Below the pieces are notes generated by a model. That model saw only the letters and a list, made by a program, of their open reading frames with translations. It was not told where the DNA came from and did not search any database. Source: Dokdonia sp. PRO95 (GTDB taxonomy: Bacteria; Bacteroidota; Bacteroidia; Flavobacteriales; Flavobacteriaceae). Taken from it: DNA of 64,000 bases. Below are positions 51,957-61,699 of this stretch, one piece after another. The position numbers and the translations under genes are program-made. Location: the NCBI RefSeq assembly GCF_000355805.1, contig NZ_CM001837.1:2074155-2138154 (forward strand), written 5' to 3'. Within the stretch, counting starts at the first letter, position 1; every line of letters begins with the position of its first letter.

Positions 51957-52749
51957 CCTACAAAATAACATAGCTAAAATCTCCATAATCACAATAAACT
52001 ATAACGACCTTGATGGTCTGAAGAAGACTGTGGAAAGTGTTCAAGAACAAACTTATCAAGATTTTGAGCACATTGTTATTGATGGTGGTTCAGATGATGG
52101 TAGTGAAGTTTATATAGAAAAATATAGTACTAGATTTAACTATTCTGTAAGTGAGCCAGATACTGGCGTGTATAACGCCATGAATAAAGGGATTATACAA
52201 GCGCAAGGGGAGTATTTACTTTTTTTGAATAGTGGGGATTCATTTTATAAAAAACAATCATTAGAAAATGTAATCAATGATATAGAACCATATGATATTG
52301 CCTATTGTAATCAGATGGTTATAGGAAAAGATAAAAAGTATTTGAAAACATATCCAGAAACTTTATCGTTTGCTTACTTCTTAAAAGATAATATCCCTCA
52401 TCAAGCAACTTTTATGAAAAAAAGTTTGTTTGAAAATTTTGGAGTTTATGATGAGGATTTGAAAATAGTTGCAGATTGGAAATTCTTTATTGACTGTATT
52501 TGTAAACATCAAGTTTCATATAAGTACCTTAATAAAACGCTCGTTAATTTTTATTTAGGTGGTATTAGTTCTAATCCCAATAACCAACGACGTATGGAAA
52601 CTGAAAAGCAAGAAATACTAGCTTCAAACTACAAGGCATTTATGCAAGATTTAGATAATGTGTTGATATATCAGCAAATAATAAATTCTCTAAGAAGATC
52701 TAGAATAATTCGATTACTAGTTCAGTTAAAATTTCTCAATAAATTTTAA
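51949..52749 (+). CDS. GT2 glycosyltransferase, paralogue of the one at 48493
   Basis: The start codon is GTG, overlapping the previous gene by 8 bases. The 266-residue protein has IVIDGGSDDGS, LNSGDSFY and KIVADWKFFI, matching the gene at 48493 along its whole length. Two such copies separated by two other genes suggest a local duplication followed by change of sugar specificity. Confidence 0.87.
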   Translation: MSNLQNNIAKISIITINYNDLDGLKKTVESVQEQTYQDFEHIVIDGGSDDGSEVYIEKYSTRFNYSVSEPDTGVYNAMNKGIIQAQGEYLLFLNSGDSFYKKQSLENVINDIEPYDIAYCNQMVIGKDKKYLKTYPETLSFAYFLKDNIPHQATFMKKSLFENFGVYDEDLKIVADWKFFIDCICKHQVSYKYLNKTLVNFYLGGISSNPNNQRRMETEKQEILASNYKAFMQDLDNVLIYQQIINSLRRSRIIRLLVQLKFLNKF

Positions 52750-52751
52750 AT

Positions 52752-53606
52752 ATGATTCCAAAAGTTTCCATTATTGTTCCTTGCTACAGACAAGCCCACT
52801 TTCTAGATCAGACATTACAGTCGGTAGTGAATCAAACCTTTGTTAGTTGGGAATGTATTATTGTAAATGATGGAAGTCCTGATAATACCGAAGAAGTAGC
52901 TCAACAATGGAGCACTAGAGATAGTAGGTTTCATTATATCTACAAGAAAAATGGAGGTCTCCCAGCAGCTAGAAACTCAGGTATCGCTATGGCAAAAGGT
53001 ACATTTATACTGCCGCTAGATTCTGACGATATTTTACATGAAGATTATCTTAATACAATTATACCTTATTTCGAACAGAACATACATCTTGAAGTAGTAT
53101 CCTGTTATAGAATGTTTTTTAGTGATCATATTAAAGACACCTTCTACGAGCACAAACCTTGCGGAAAAGACTATCATTCTCTATTATTTGAAAATATTTT
53201 AATGCCTTCATCAGTATATAAGAAGTCAAGTTGGGAAAGAGTAGGAGGTTACGATGAGTCAATGCGTAAAGGTTTTGAAGATTGGGAATTCTGGATATCG
53301 ATTTTGAAAGATGGTGGGGAATTCAAAGTAATAGAGAGATCACTTTTCTATTATCGAAAGGCTAAGGTTTCTATGTTAACAAATACCTTAGCCCACCACG
53401 CAGAAGATGTGTCAAAATATGTTTACAAAAAACATCGAGAGATTTATATAGATAAATTTGACACTACGATGGATTATTTATTTTACTTAATAAAAAAACA
53501 CAGATTGAGTGAAGACAATTTGAAAACATCCTTAGAATATAAAATAGGGAAAGTTATCACAAAACCTTTTAGACTAATAAAAGGGCTACGTAGATCTAAA
53601 AAGTGA
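52752..53606 (+). CDS. GT2 glycosyltransferase
   Basis: The 284-residue protein has the classic GT2 start KVSIIVPCYRQAHFLDQTLQSV, VNDGSPDNTEEVA and the DxD-type LDSDDILH (about 91-95), plus a late GGYDESMRKGFEDWEFWI. It overlaps the next gene by four bases. Substrate unknown. Confidence 0.88.
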   Translation: MIPKVSIIVPCYRQAHFLDQTLQSVVNQTFVSWECIIVNDGSPDNTEEVAQQWSTRDSRFHYIYKKNGGLPAARNSGIAMAKGTFILPLDSDDILHEDYLNTIIPYFEQNIHLEVVSCYRMFFSDHIKDTFYEHKPCGKDYHSLLFENILMPSSVYKKSSWERVGGYDESMRKGFEDWEFWISILKDGGEFKVIERSLFYYRKAKVSMLTNTLAHHAEDVSKYVYKKHREIYIDKFDTTMDYLFYLIKKHRLSEDNLKTSLEYKIGKVITKPFRLIKGLRRSKK

Positions 53607-54391
53607 ATTATATGATTTCTGTTGTAATACGTAATAAAAATCAAGAGGTAGCTTTAGCGTTTTTACTTAAAAACCTAAGAGAACGCTATAATGATGATAT
53701 AGATGAAATAGTAGTTGTAGATAACCTATCTACAGATGGTAGCGAGAAAGTAGCTGCCATATATAATGCACGCTTTGAGACTATTAGAGAGTTTAGTTAT
53801 GGAGGTAGTGCAAACTTTGCTGCTCAAAAAGCAACTCATGATGTAGTGGTTCTTTTTAGTGCTCATTCATATCCTGTGAGTCATGATTTTTTTAAGCTCA
53901 TAAAAGATAAATTTCAAAGCAATAATAACCTTGCAGGCTTACGCTGCCTGCATAGTCCTAATGATTACCGCAATTATATCAACAATGTAAGCGCACAGGA
54001 TGATCCTAATAAATCTGGTTTAATTTTTTCTGGTTCCGCTTTCGCGAAAGCGGTATGGCAAAAACATCCCTTTAATGATAATGTCTCCACTTTTGAAGAT
54101 AAAGAATGGTCTAAGAGGGTTCTTGAAGCTGGTTACAAAATCGACTTCGTTCCAGCGATATTTAGCTACGAAATTAAACGAACAAAGGCTCAAGAATTTT
54201 TTAGATTTAAAAATGATATAATTGGCAACTATCAATTGTGGCATGAAGAGGTTAGTGCTTTTTCTGCATTTAAAGGGCTTTTAGCGACAAGCTGGAGACT
54301 TAAGAGAGGGTTTGTTTTAGATTTGTGGTATGCGTTTAAACGCTTTCTATACACGATAAAGTTCTCTTTTAATAAACCAGAAAAATTCTAA
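53603..54391 (+). CDS. GT2-like glycosyltransferase
   Basis: Start is GTG 53603 or the ATG at 53612 (MISVVIRNKNQ). The 262-residue protein has a GT2 nucleotide-binding core (VVDNLSTDGSEKVA) and STFEDKEWSKRVLEAG near the end. The palindrome at 54037-54052 encodes AFAKA. It overlaps the acyltransferase start by one base. Confidence 0.82.
   Translation: MNYMISVVIRNKNQEVALAFLLKNLRERYNDDIDEIVVVDNLSTDGSEKVAAIYNARFETIREFSYGGSANFAAQKATHDVVVLFSAHSYPVSHDFFKLIKDKFQSNNNLAGLRCLHSPNDYRNYINNVSAQDDPNKSGLIFSGSAFAKAVWQKHPFNDNVSTFEDKEWSKRVLEAGYKIDFVPAIFSYEIKRTKAQEFFRFKNDIIGNYQLWHEEVSAFSAFKGLLATSWRLKRGFVLDLWYAFKRFLYTIKFSFNKPEKF
54037..54052. repeat. Iterated palindrome copy 16 (perfect)
   Basis: A perfect 16-mer in a GT2 gene, AFAKA frame. 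Confidence 0.95.
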
Positions 54392-55404
54392 TGGTTAAGC
54401 ATAAGAATAACTTTGATTTTCTGAGATTTATGCTAGCCATCTTTGTGCTTATCACACATTCTTTTGCCTTGAAGGGAATGGAAGAAAATCAGGAATGGCT
54501 AACTATACTCACAGATAATCAGGTCAGTTTTTCGGCAATAGGTTTAAGCGGATTTTTTACCATTAGCGGTTATTTTATCTATAAAAGCTTAATGCGGAGT
54601 GACACTATTAAGAATTATTTTAAAAAAAGGATACTACGCATATTTCCTGGATTATTGGTTGTGTTAATACTATCATTAATAGTTATTCCTTTTTTATACG
54701 AGGGGAGAGAGCCATTGTTGAGTAACGTGTCTTACCTTACTTATTTGCCTAATAATCTATCTCTGTATGGTTTCCAAGGTATAGTTACGGGTGTCTTTAA
54801 TGAGATGCCATATCATTCTGTAAACGGGTCTTTGTGGACTATTCAATATGAGTTTTCATTATACGTGGCTTTAATAGTGCTTTTTTTTCTTAAGTCTTAC
54901 AAGAAGTTGCAGTTTATCCTATCGATATTAGTTTTTGTATCGATGATTGTCCTCTATAACTTTAATCTTGGAAATATCTATGAGAGGCAGGTGCTTCAGA
55001 TATTAGGGTTTCACGTATTAAATCTAGGTGCCTTTTTTGTTGCAGGTACCGTACTTGCTCAGGTAAATTTTGATAAATGGAAGCATTCGATAGTATTTTT
55101 ATCAAGTGGTTTGCTGCTAATTTCAGCTATTTATTTGGGGTTTTATAAAGAGATAAAGCACGTGCTTTTTCCTATATGTATTTTAAGTCTAGGTTTTGTG
55201 CCTATTAAACTACTTCAAAAATTTAGTGTTTATGGAGATGCTTCTTATGGTATTTATATTTATGGATTTCCTATTCAACAAATATTGCTCTACTACTTTA
55301 ATCCGGAAATAGGTGATTTTATTATCTATTCTATTATGATTTCTCTCATCATGGGATATATGTCGTGGCATCTTGTGGAAAAACGCGCATTACAGTATAA
55401 ATAA
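54391..55404 (+). CDS. Acyltransferase 3 family membrane protein
   Basis: The 337-residue protein has about ten membrane helices and the acyltransferase-3 opening NNFDFLRFMLAIFVLITHSF with the catalytic-type His, plus FFTISGYFIYKS and SLWTIQYEFSLY. It is predicted to acetylate (or succinylate) the surface glycan at the inner membrane. Confidence 0.9.
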   Translation: MVKHKNNFDFLRFMLAIFVLITHSFALKGMEENQEWLTILTDNQVSFSAIGLSGFFTISGYFIYKSLMRSDTIKNYFKKRILRIFPGLLVVLILSLIVIPFLYEGREPLLSNVSYLTYLPNNLSLYGFQGIVTGVFNEMPYHSVNGSLWTIQYEFSLYVALIVLFFLKSYKKLQFILSILVFVSMIVLYNFNLGNIYERQVLQILGFHVLNLGAFFVAGTVLAQVNFDKWKHSIVFLSSGLLLISAIYLGFYKEIKHVLFPICILSLGFVPIKLLQKFSVYGDASYGIYIYGFPIQQILLYYFNPEIGDFIIYSIMISLIMGYMSWHLVEKRALQYK

Positions 55405-55456
55405 AAAGTAGCTTTATTATCTTACGACGCAATGAAAATGACAACACAACGTATCT

Positions 55457-56524
55457 ATGTCTAGCAACCTTACAATAGTAATACCTAATCGTAATCGTGA
55501 TCTAAAGACGGTAAGACGTAGTATAGCCTCTATAGTATCACAACTGGACCATGTTTCCCGATTAGTGGTTGTAGATTATGGAAGTGAACCGTCATATCAG
55601 ATAGCGCTGGGTAACTTACTAAAGACTTTTGATAATGTAGTTTTGTTTTTATGTGCTACTCAAGGACAGCTCTGGAATAAGTCAAGGTGTATCAATATGG
55701 TATTAAAATCTTGTACGACTTCTCATTTTATGGTTTCAGACATGGACATGATATGGCACCCTAATTTTTCACAAGAAGTAGCATCACTTCTAAAACAAGA
55801 AAAAACTATTTATTTCCCTGTTGGTTTTATGCCTGAAATAGAGAGTGAGAAAGATAAATCATTTGATGAGTTTGAAATCAAGGGAGTCTCAGGTGTGGAA
55901 GCTACAGGAATAACAATTTTCCCTACAGCGCATATCAAATCAATAGGTGGATTTGATGAGTTTTATCACGGTTGGGGAGGAGAGGATACAGACGTTCATT
56001 TAAGACTGCAAAGAGGAGGCTATGATGTAGAATTTATTAAAGATTCCCTGTACTTTAAACATCAATGGCATTCTAAAATGTATAGAAGTGTTAAGAGTAA
56101 GTATCCTTTTGCAGAAACGTTAGAGCTTATTAACGGCCAATATCTGAACAGGGTTAAAAAGGGAATAGCTGTTAAAGCAAATCATTTAGGAGAAGTAGGC
56201 GTTGTGCCTGAGCCTTATGATTTGAATATGCCCGAGGTTTCTATAGATGTTTATGCTACTAGAGATCAAGTGCTCTCTGCTTTGTATTATATGGATAATT
56301 ACAAAGGGTATAGAGTTTTTTTCAAAGTTCGTCTACACCCAGAGCGAAAGGATATTGTCAAAAAGATTAAGAGAAAACTTAAAAATAAATCCATTAATTT
56401 TATTTCCATCTTAGAAGTAAATAACATAGTTCTAGAATGGATTGTATTCAAGGCTAGAGACTCCTATTATGATTTTAAGCTTATAGGCGAAAACACTGTG
56501 GCGCTAGAACTTCACTATAGATAA
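55457..56524 (+). CDS. GT2 glycosyltransferase with GT7-like C-terminal motif
   Basis: The 355-residue protein opens with VIPNRNRDLKTVRRSIASI, has a DxD in VSDMDMIWHP (about 94-98), and the galactosyltransferase (GT7) motif GGFDEFYHGWGGEDTDVHLRL at about 168-188. The GT7 motif often goes with Gal or GalNAc transfer, but specificity cannot be read here. Confidence 0.85.
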   Translation: MSSNLTIVIPNRNRDLKTVRRSIASIVSQLDHVSRLVVVDYGSEPSYQIALGNLLKTFDNVVLFLCATQGQLWNKSRCINMVLKSCTTSHFMVSDMDMIWHPNFSQEVASLLKQEKTIYFPVGFMPEIESEKDKSFDEFEIKGVSGVEATGITIFPTAHIKSIGGFDEFYHGWGGEDTDVHLRLQRGGYDVEFIKDSLYFKHQWHSKMYRSVKSKYPFAETLELINGQYLNRVKKGIAVKANHLGEVGVVPEPYDLNMPEVSIDVYATRDQVLSALYYMDNYKGYRVFFKVRLHPERKDIVKKIKRKLKNKSINFISILEVNNIVLEWIVFKARDSYYDFKLIGENTVALELHYR

Positions 56525-56526
56525 AG

Positions 56527-57471
56527 ATGAACAAAAAACAAGTTTCTATAGCTGCTATTAGAGAGGAAAAACCTACGTTAAGCGTTTTTGTACTTTGTTA
56601 CAACCAAGAAGATTATATACTTCAAACTATTAAAAGTATTCTTACACAAAAGACTAATTTCCCTTTTGACATTGTTATTAGTGACGATGCTAGTACAGAT
56701 GGTACTAGTGAAATATGTGAAAATCTTGCTTTGGCTTACAGTAATATAAAATATATAAGACGTAAAGGTAATTTGGGTTTAATGGCAAATTTTGTTGAAA
56801 CTGCTAAGGAGTTAAAAGGTAAGTACGTCGCAATATGTGATGGTGATGATTATTGGATTGATAATAACAAACTCCAACTTCAAGTTGATTTTTTAGAAAA
56901 AAATACAAATTACAGTGTGGTAGGAACACGCTGTAAGCAGCTCTCTGCAAATAATATTTTAAATGCGGGCAAGACTAAAATGCTTAATCCTATTTCTTTA
57001 GAAATATTATCTTGTGATAATATTATAACAGCGCCCACAGTCGTCTTTCTTAATGTCTATAGACTTATAGAATTGCCTTGTTTTTTTAAAAAGTTTCCTT
57101 ATGGAGATTGGCCTTCTTATTTGCTTGTTATGTCACTCACCAATACTTCGGCTTATAACTTAAATGAAATAACAGCTGTTTATAGAAGTTCTGTGGGTGT
57201 ATCTGCGACTATGCGGAAAAATCCTATTTTAGTTGCCCAACAAAATATGCACATTATTGCTGAGCTAAGGAAAATGGATATTTTAAATTCTAATAAAAAA
57301 GTATTTAAAAGCAGTATTGACTATCAGCGATTAAAGTTGGTTATGGCATACAACAGAGAAAAAAAATACGTAGATGGACTATTGCTGATGCTTCAAATAT
57401 TGAGTTCATCTTTTTCTTTTGCGCTAATAAAAAAATATCTCTATTCGATAAAAAAATCATTCGTAAAATGA
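56527..57471 (+). CDS. GT2 glycosyltransferase
   Basis: The 314-residue protein has VFVLCYNQEDYILQTIKSIL, ISDDASTDGTSEI and ICDGDDYWI, the GT2 signature residues. It overlaps the next gene by four bases. Donor unknown. Confidence 0.88.
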   Translation: MNKKQVSIAAIREEKPTLSVFVLCYNQEDYILQTIKSILTQKTNFPFDIVISDDASTDGTSEICENLALAYSNIKYIRRKGNLGLMANFVETAKELKGKYVAICDGDDYWIDNNKLQLQVDFLEKNTNYSVVGTRCKQLSANNILNAGKTKMLNPISLEILSCDNIITAPTVVFLNVYRLIELPCFFKKFPYGDWPSYLLVMSLTNTSAYNLNEITAVYRSSVGVSATMRKNPILVAQQNMHIIAELRKMDILNSNKKVFKSSIDYQRLKLVMAYNREKKYVDGLLLMLQILSSSFSFALIKKYLYSIKKSFVK

Positions 57472-58586
57472 AAATTTTATTCGTATCCATGAACTCTATT
57501 CACTTCCGCCGCTGGTCAGATCAGTTGCGAGATAGCGGCCATGAGGTATATTGGTTTGATGTAAAAGATCAAGGATATGCACCATCTATGAGCTGGATGA
57601 CTCAAATTACAGGATGGAAGAAAGGCTTTTTGAAGAAAAGAGGTCGTACGTTTATTAAAAATAAAATTCCTCAATTATATAAGACTCTAGTTCGAAGGTT
57701 TGATCACCCTATAGAGGATGCTTTCGCGAAAGCGTTACAAGACATAAAGCCAGATGTTGTTCATAGCTTTGCTCTATATACTTCTTGTTTGCCTATTCTT
57801 TTAACAATGAATCAATTCAATAAAATACCATGGATTTATTCTAGCTGGGGGAGTGATTTATATAATAAGGATAATAAGCCTAACTACTTAGATGAAGTTC
57901 CTTTAGTTCTGAAAAGGGTCGATTATCTTATTACAGATTGTCATAGAGATTTTATAATTGCTAAGGAAAATGGTTTTAAAGGAAGATTTTTAGGTGTTTA
58001 TCCTGGAGGAGGAGGGTTCAATAAGAGGTTGTTTAATCAAGAACGAAACAAAAATAGCTTTATAGTAAAGGGATACCATAATGATATAGGTAAAGCAATA
58101 CCAGTTCTAGAAGCGTTGATTGACTTATCAAAAAGCCAACCTTTGGAAATTATAATTTTTGGAGCTTCCATTGAGGTTTTAGAGTATCTAAAATTGCAAA
58201 AGGATACTGGCACTAGTTTAAGGTACTATGAAAATATATCACGCGATAAACTTTTTAAATTACTAGATAATTCAAGATTTTATATAGGCAATAGTTTAAG
58301 CGACGGTATGCCTAACACACTTTTTGAATCAATTTTCTGCGGATGCATCCCAATACAGTCTAACCCAGGGAATGTTACAGAGGAACTTATAACACATGGT
58401 GTTAACGGATTTTTAATCGAACATCCATTAAACGTGTCTCATATTAAAAATGTGATTGATGAAGCCCTTAACGATAATAAGAGTATAGGTGACTTCTATG
58501 ATAATAATGCGGAGTTGAGAGATTATTATGAGCGTAGTAATATCCAACAAAAAGTGATTGATATGTATAATACATTACTTGTATGA
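57468..58586 (+). CDS. GT4-family glycosyltransferase
   Basis: The 372-residue GT-B protein opens with ILFVSMNSIHFRRWSDQLRDSGHEV and has the GT4 end motif SDGMPNTLFESIFCGCIPIQS (about 283-303) with a binding Glu. The palindrome at 57719-57734 encodes AFAKA. Overlaps of four bases with both neighbours show tight coupling. Confidence 0.9.
   Translation: MKILFVSMNSIHFRRWSDQLRDSGHEVYWFDVKDQGYAPSMSWMTQITGWKKGFLKKRGRTFIKNKIPQLYKTLVRRFDHPIEDAFAKALQDIKPDVVHSFALYTSCLPILLTMNQFNKIPWIYSSWGSDLYNKDNKPNYLDEVPLVLKRVDYLITDCHRDFIIAKENGFKGRFLGVYPGGGGFNKRLFNQERNKNSFIVKGYHNDIGKAIPVLEALIDLSKSQPLEIIIFGASIEVLEYLKLQKDTGTSLRYYENISRDKLFKLLDNSRFYIGNSLSDGMPNTLFESIFCGCIPIQSNPGNVTEELITHGVNGFLIEHPLNVSHIKNVIDEALNDNKSIGDFYDNNAELRDYYERSNIQQKVIDMYNTLLV
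57719..57734. repeat. Iterated palindrome copy 17 (14-bp core intact)
   Basis: TGCTTTCGCGAAAGCG in the GT4 gene, AFAKA frame. Confidence 0.9.
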
Positions 58587-59728
58587 TTATTGAGAATATA
58601 AGATTACACAAACAATATCAATATGATATTCTCGAATGTTTACTTGATGGCAAGCGCCTTTATTTTGAATGTTCACAAATCAAAACGCAAGATAGTAGCG
58701 ATTTGATGTACGACGCATTTGTGATTGCAGTTTTACCACTGATGTTAGAAAAAAATGAAAATTTATTTGTTAAAGGAAACGTTGATTCTATATTGCTTAG
58801 ACAAGTAAATGAGTATATACTTCCAAAATTATGTGAAATAAATAATTTTAAAAATACACTTCGGGTTGAGAGCACAAATACCAATGTGATTGATATTTTA
58901 AGTAATAAGAATGTTGCCACAGGTCTCTCTTGTGGGGTAGATAGTCTTGCGAGCATAAAAGAATTTAGGGATGAAAATAAACCAATTTCATTTGTGACAT
59001 TTTTTGACGCGGGAAGTCATGGTTTATACAGTTCTAAGAGTACTGATGAAATTTTTAATTTTCGACTTGAGAATGCTAAGAAAGCAGCGCAAAATATTGG
59101 CTCAAAACTTATAATCATAAGAACAAATGCGCATAGTTTTATAGAAGGACGTTTTGAGAGTGCGCATAGTTTTCTCAATATTTCTTGTGCATTTGCCACA
59201 TTAGGGTTGATTAACGAATATAGGTATGCCTCTGCTTACAAATTTTCTGAGAGCACATTAATACCTGGAGATACTAGTAATTATGATCACCATATATTAC
59301 CAGAGTTGTATTCTTCATATTTTAAAACTGCCTCAACTTTAAAAAAATATACAAGATTGGAGAGAATTCGAAATATATCTAATCTTAAAATTTCACAAGA
59401 ATATCTTGATGTATGTACAAATTCATTGAGTGCAAAAAAAAATGGATTTCAAAATTGTTCGTCGTGTCATAAGTGTATGAGGACATTTATGGCGCTAGAG
59501 AACTTTACAAAGCTTGACAACTTTTCAAAGATAATTGATGTAGAAAAATATGAATCATCAAAAATGAGGTATATTGATTATCTATTATCAGGTGATTTAC
59601 CTCTACATGATAAAGAAATTCTGTGTATGCTATATGAGAATAAACTTATAACCTATAAGCATAAGTTGTTTTCCAGATATTCAAAGTTTAAAAAAAGCCT
59701 TAAAAGCACTCTTAAAAAAATGTTTTAA
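58583..59728 (+). CDS. QueC-like PP-loop ATP pyrophosphatase domain protein
   Basis: The 381-residue protein has a PP-loop SCGVDS at residues 116-121 (variant of SGGxDS) and a Cys cluster at 278, 292, 295 and 298 (C-x13-C-x2-C-x2-C) much like the zinc site of QueC. PP-loop enzymes activate a carboxylate or amide with ATP. Inside a glycan locus it may make an amide or nitrogen change on a sugar, but that is inference. The first about 110 residues are of unknown type. No queuosine genes are nearby. Confidence 0.65.
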   Translation: MIIENIRLHKQYQYDILECLLDGKRLYFECSQIKTQDSSDLMYDAFVIAVLPLMLEKNENLFVKGNVDSILLRQVNEYILPKLCEINNFKNTLRVESTNTNVIDILSNKNVATGLSCGVDSLASIKEFRDENKPISFVTFFDAGSHGLYSSKSTDEIFNFRLENAKKAAQNIGSKLIIIRTNAHSFIEGRFESAHSFLNISCAFATLGLINEYRYASAYKFSESTLIPGDTSNYDHHILPELYSSYFKTASTLKKYTRLERIRNISNLKISQEYLDVCTNSLSAKKNGFQNCSSCHKCMRTFMALENFTKLDNFSKIIDVEKYESSKMRYIDYLLSGDLPLHDKEILCMLYENKLITYKHKLFSRYSKFKKSLKSTLKKMF

Positions 59729-59731
59729 CAC

Positions 59732-60670
59732 ATGACTAAAGTTTACTGCATTGGTAATATGAAATATACTCCTTTTGGAGATTTTAATAAGTTTGATCTC
59801 AATTATCTGAATCTAAATAATATTTATGTAACAGATAGCATTCAAGATGCTGATGTATTAGTGGCACAGCAAAGGAAACATTTAATAAAATATTTTTGGC
59901 AATATAGACGCAGCAAAAAATATTTATTATGGACTAATGAACCAAGATTAGATGTTTCTGAAAAATTACTTTCTAAAGAAGCTTTCGGTTTGGCATCATT
60001 ACAGATTATGAATGTGTATAACAGTGAGGTTTTTATAAATGCAGAGCCATCATTTAAAACATATTTTAGTAGCTCAATTGAATATTTACCTAAAACGTAC
60101 AAAGTAACTAATACTTCAGTTATTGCTCTAATGTCTTATTATAAAGGGCTAAACACAGAATCTATAGTTATAAATGGCCATGACGTTGATTTAATAAAAA
60201 AAAGAACTCAAATTGCTTTGTACGGAAATGATATTGGGTCTTTAGATATATACGGAAAAGGATGGCCTGACAATAGATCTAAAGAAGATAGTAGGGAAGG
60301 CAATTGGGGACTAAGAAAGCGGAAATTGATGGATACGTATAATTACAACCTCTGTTTTGAAAATACTATAGCTAGTAATTATATATCTGAAAAAATTTGG
60401 GATAGTATATCTAATTATTGCTTACCTATATACCACAGTGGTAATAATATTTATGAGTTGTTTCCCGAAGAATCATTTATTGATTATAATCACTTTTCTA
60501 ATCCTAAAGAATTGTTTGATTTTATAAACAGTATTACACATGAGCAATTTATTACAAGGTTTAACAAATGTGTAGAAGTTTATAATACTTACAAGCAAAA
60601 GAGCGATTCATTTTATAATTCTCAAAGGGAGTTAGTTTTAAATAGAATCATTAAAAGGTTAAAGGAATAA
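59732..60670 (+). CDS. GT10-family fucosyltransferase
   Basis: The 312-residue protein has the GT10 C-terminal signature YNYNLCFENT, NYISEKIWDSI (about 206-221) and CLPIYHSG, as in alpha-1,3/1,4-fucosyltransferases using GDP-fucose. The N-terminal acceptor domain is divergent. It follows the PP-loop gene by 3 bases. Confidence 0.88.
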   Translation: MTKVYCIGNMKYTPFGDFNKFDLNYLNLNNIYVTDSIQDADVLVAQQRKHLIKYFWQYRRSKKYLLWTNEPRLDVSEKLLSKEAFGLASLQIMNVYNSEVFINAEPSFKTYFSSSIEYLPKTYKVTNTSVIALMSYYKGLNTESIVINGHDVDLIKKRTQIALYGNDIGSLDIYGKGWPDNRSKEDSREGNWGLRKRKLMDTYNYNLCFENTIASNYISEKIWDSISNYCLPIYHSGNNIYELFPEESFIDYNHFSNPKELFDFINSITHEQFITRFNKCVEVYNTYKQKSDSFYNSQRELVLNRIIKRLKE

Positions 60671-60714
60671 TATATCCAAAGCGAATAGCTTAAAGTAAGA
60701 GATTGACTATAACT

Positions 60715-61635
60715 ATGAATAAAGATTTTTGTTTTAAGAGTGCTTATATAGCGTTGAATTCTAGTTTCAATGAAAAATTAATCTATCCGCTTACTGATCG
60801 TGGTCTTGGATCTGAGTTAAATAATCTACTGCTAACAGCCGTTTATTGTTTGGTTAATAAAAAACAATTGGTGCTTTATGATTCTAATTGGAATTCGGGA
60901 AGATTTGAAGATTATTTCGAACCTTTTTGTGAAAGATTTAAGGGGATTGTAGAGATCCCAAATTACATTTTTGGTGATGGTGGAAAAAAAAGAAGGATAT
61001 ACAAGAAAATTCATTATTACTTGTATCCCAGCTATCAGTTATTAGATTCATCAGTATGGAAGGAAATACGTAATCCTAAGTTACAATCACAGAAGATAAA
61101 GATACCTGAGTTAGCATTTAATGGATCTTCATTTGATCTTCTTTACATTTTGGAGAAGTACCTTCTACAGTATAATACAAAAACCAAAAAAATTATTCAT
61201 AAAGAGGTTAATAAGAGAAATTGGAACAGATTTTCCGGTATACACGTTAGACGAGGAGATAAATTAATACGTGAAGCAGGGCTTTTTATTGTTAAATGTT
61301 ATTTAGAAAAAGGGAACGAAAAAGGTTTTGATATGCATGATTTATTTGTAGCATCAGATAACTTTCAGGTGCTAGAGGAACTCGAAAACTACAATTCTTA
61401 TATTGAATACATTTCTTATTGTGAGCCAAGTGATAATGGACATCATCAAAAGTCATTTAATAATCAGACAATGTCAAACATTGAGAGCCAAGTATTGCGT
61501 TTGCTTATAGAAATAGAAATTTTGAGCTTAACGAAATGCTTCGTTGGTACATTCTCCAGTAATATTGGTCGTTTAGTTCATTTAAAAAGAAATACGTTAA
61601 ACTCCTATTCCTTAGATTCAGATTGGTCTCTTTGA
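60715..61635 (+). CDS. FUT8/NodZ-like fucosyltransferase (GT23-type)
   Basis: The start is ATG 60715 rather than the TTG four codons upstream. The 306-residue protein has GLGSELNNLL near the N-terminus, GIHVRRGDKL (about 175-184), FVASDNFQVL and the late CFVGTFSSNIGRLVHL, a set typical of alpha-1,6-fucosyltransferases and related enzymes that use GDP-fucose. The fold is clear; linkage is not. Confidence 0.78.
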   Translation: MNKDFCFKSAYIALNSSFNEKLIYPLTDRGLGSELNNLLLTAVYCLVNKKQLVLYDSNWNSGRFEDYFEPFCERFKGIVEIPNYIFGDGGKKRRIYKKIHYYLYPSYQLLDSSVWKEIRNPKLQSQKIKIPELAFNGSSFDLLYILEKYLLQYNTKTKKIIHKEVNKRNWNRFSGIHVRRGDKLIREAGLFIVKCYLEKGNEKGFDMHDLFVASDNFQVLEELENYNSYIEYISYCEPSDNGHHQKSFNNQTMSNIESQVLRLLIEIEILSLTKCFVGTFSSNIGRLVHLKRNTLNSYSLDSDWSL

Positions 61636-61699
61636 TTTATTTATCGCCACGATGGTATATTATTAATTTTACTGATCCAGAAGAATAAAATTATCTTTC

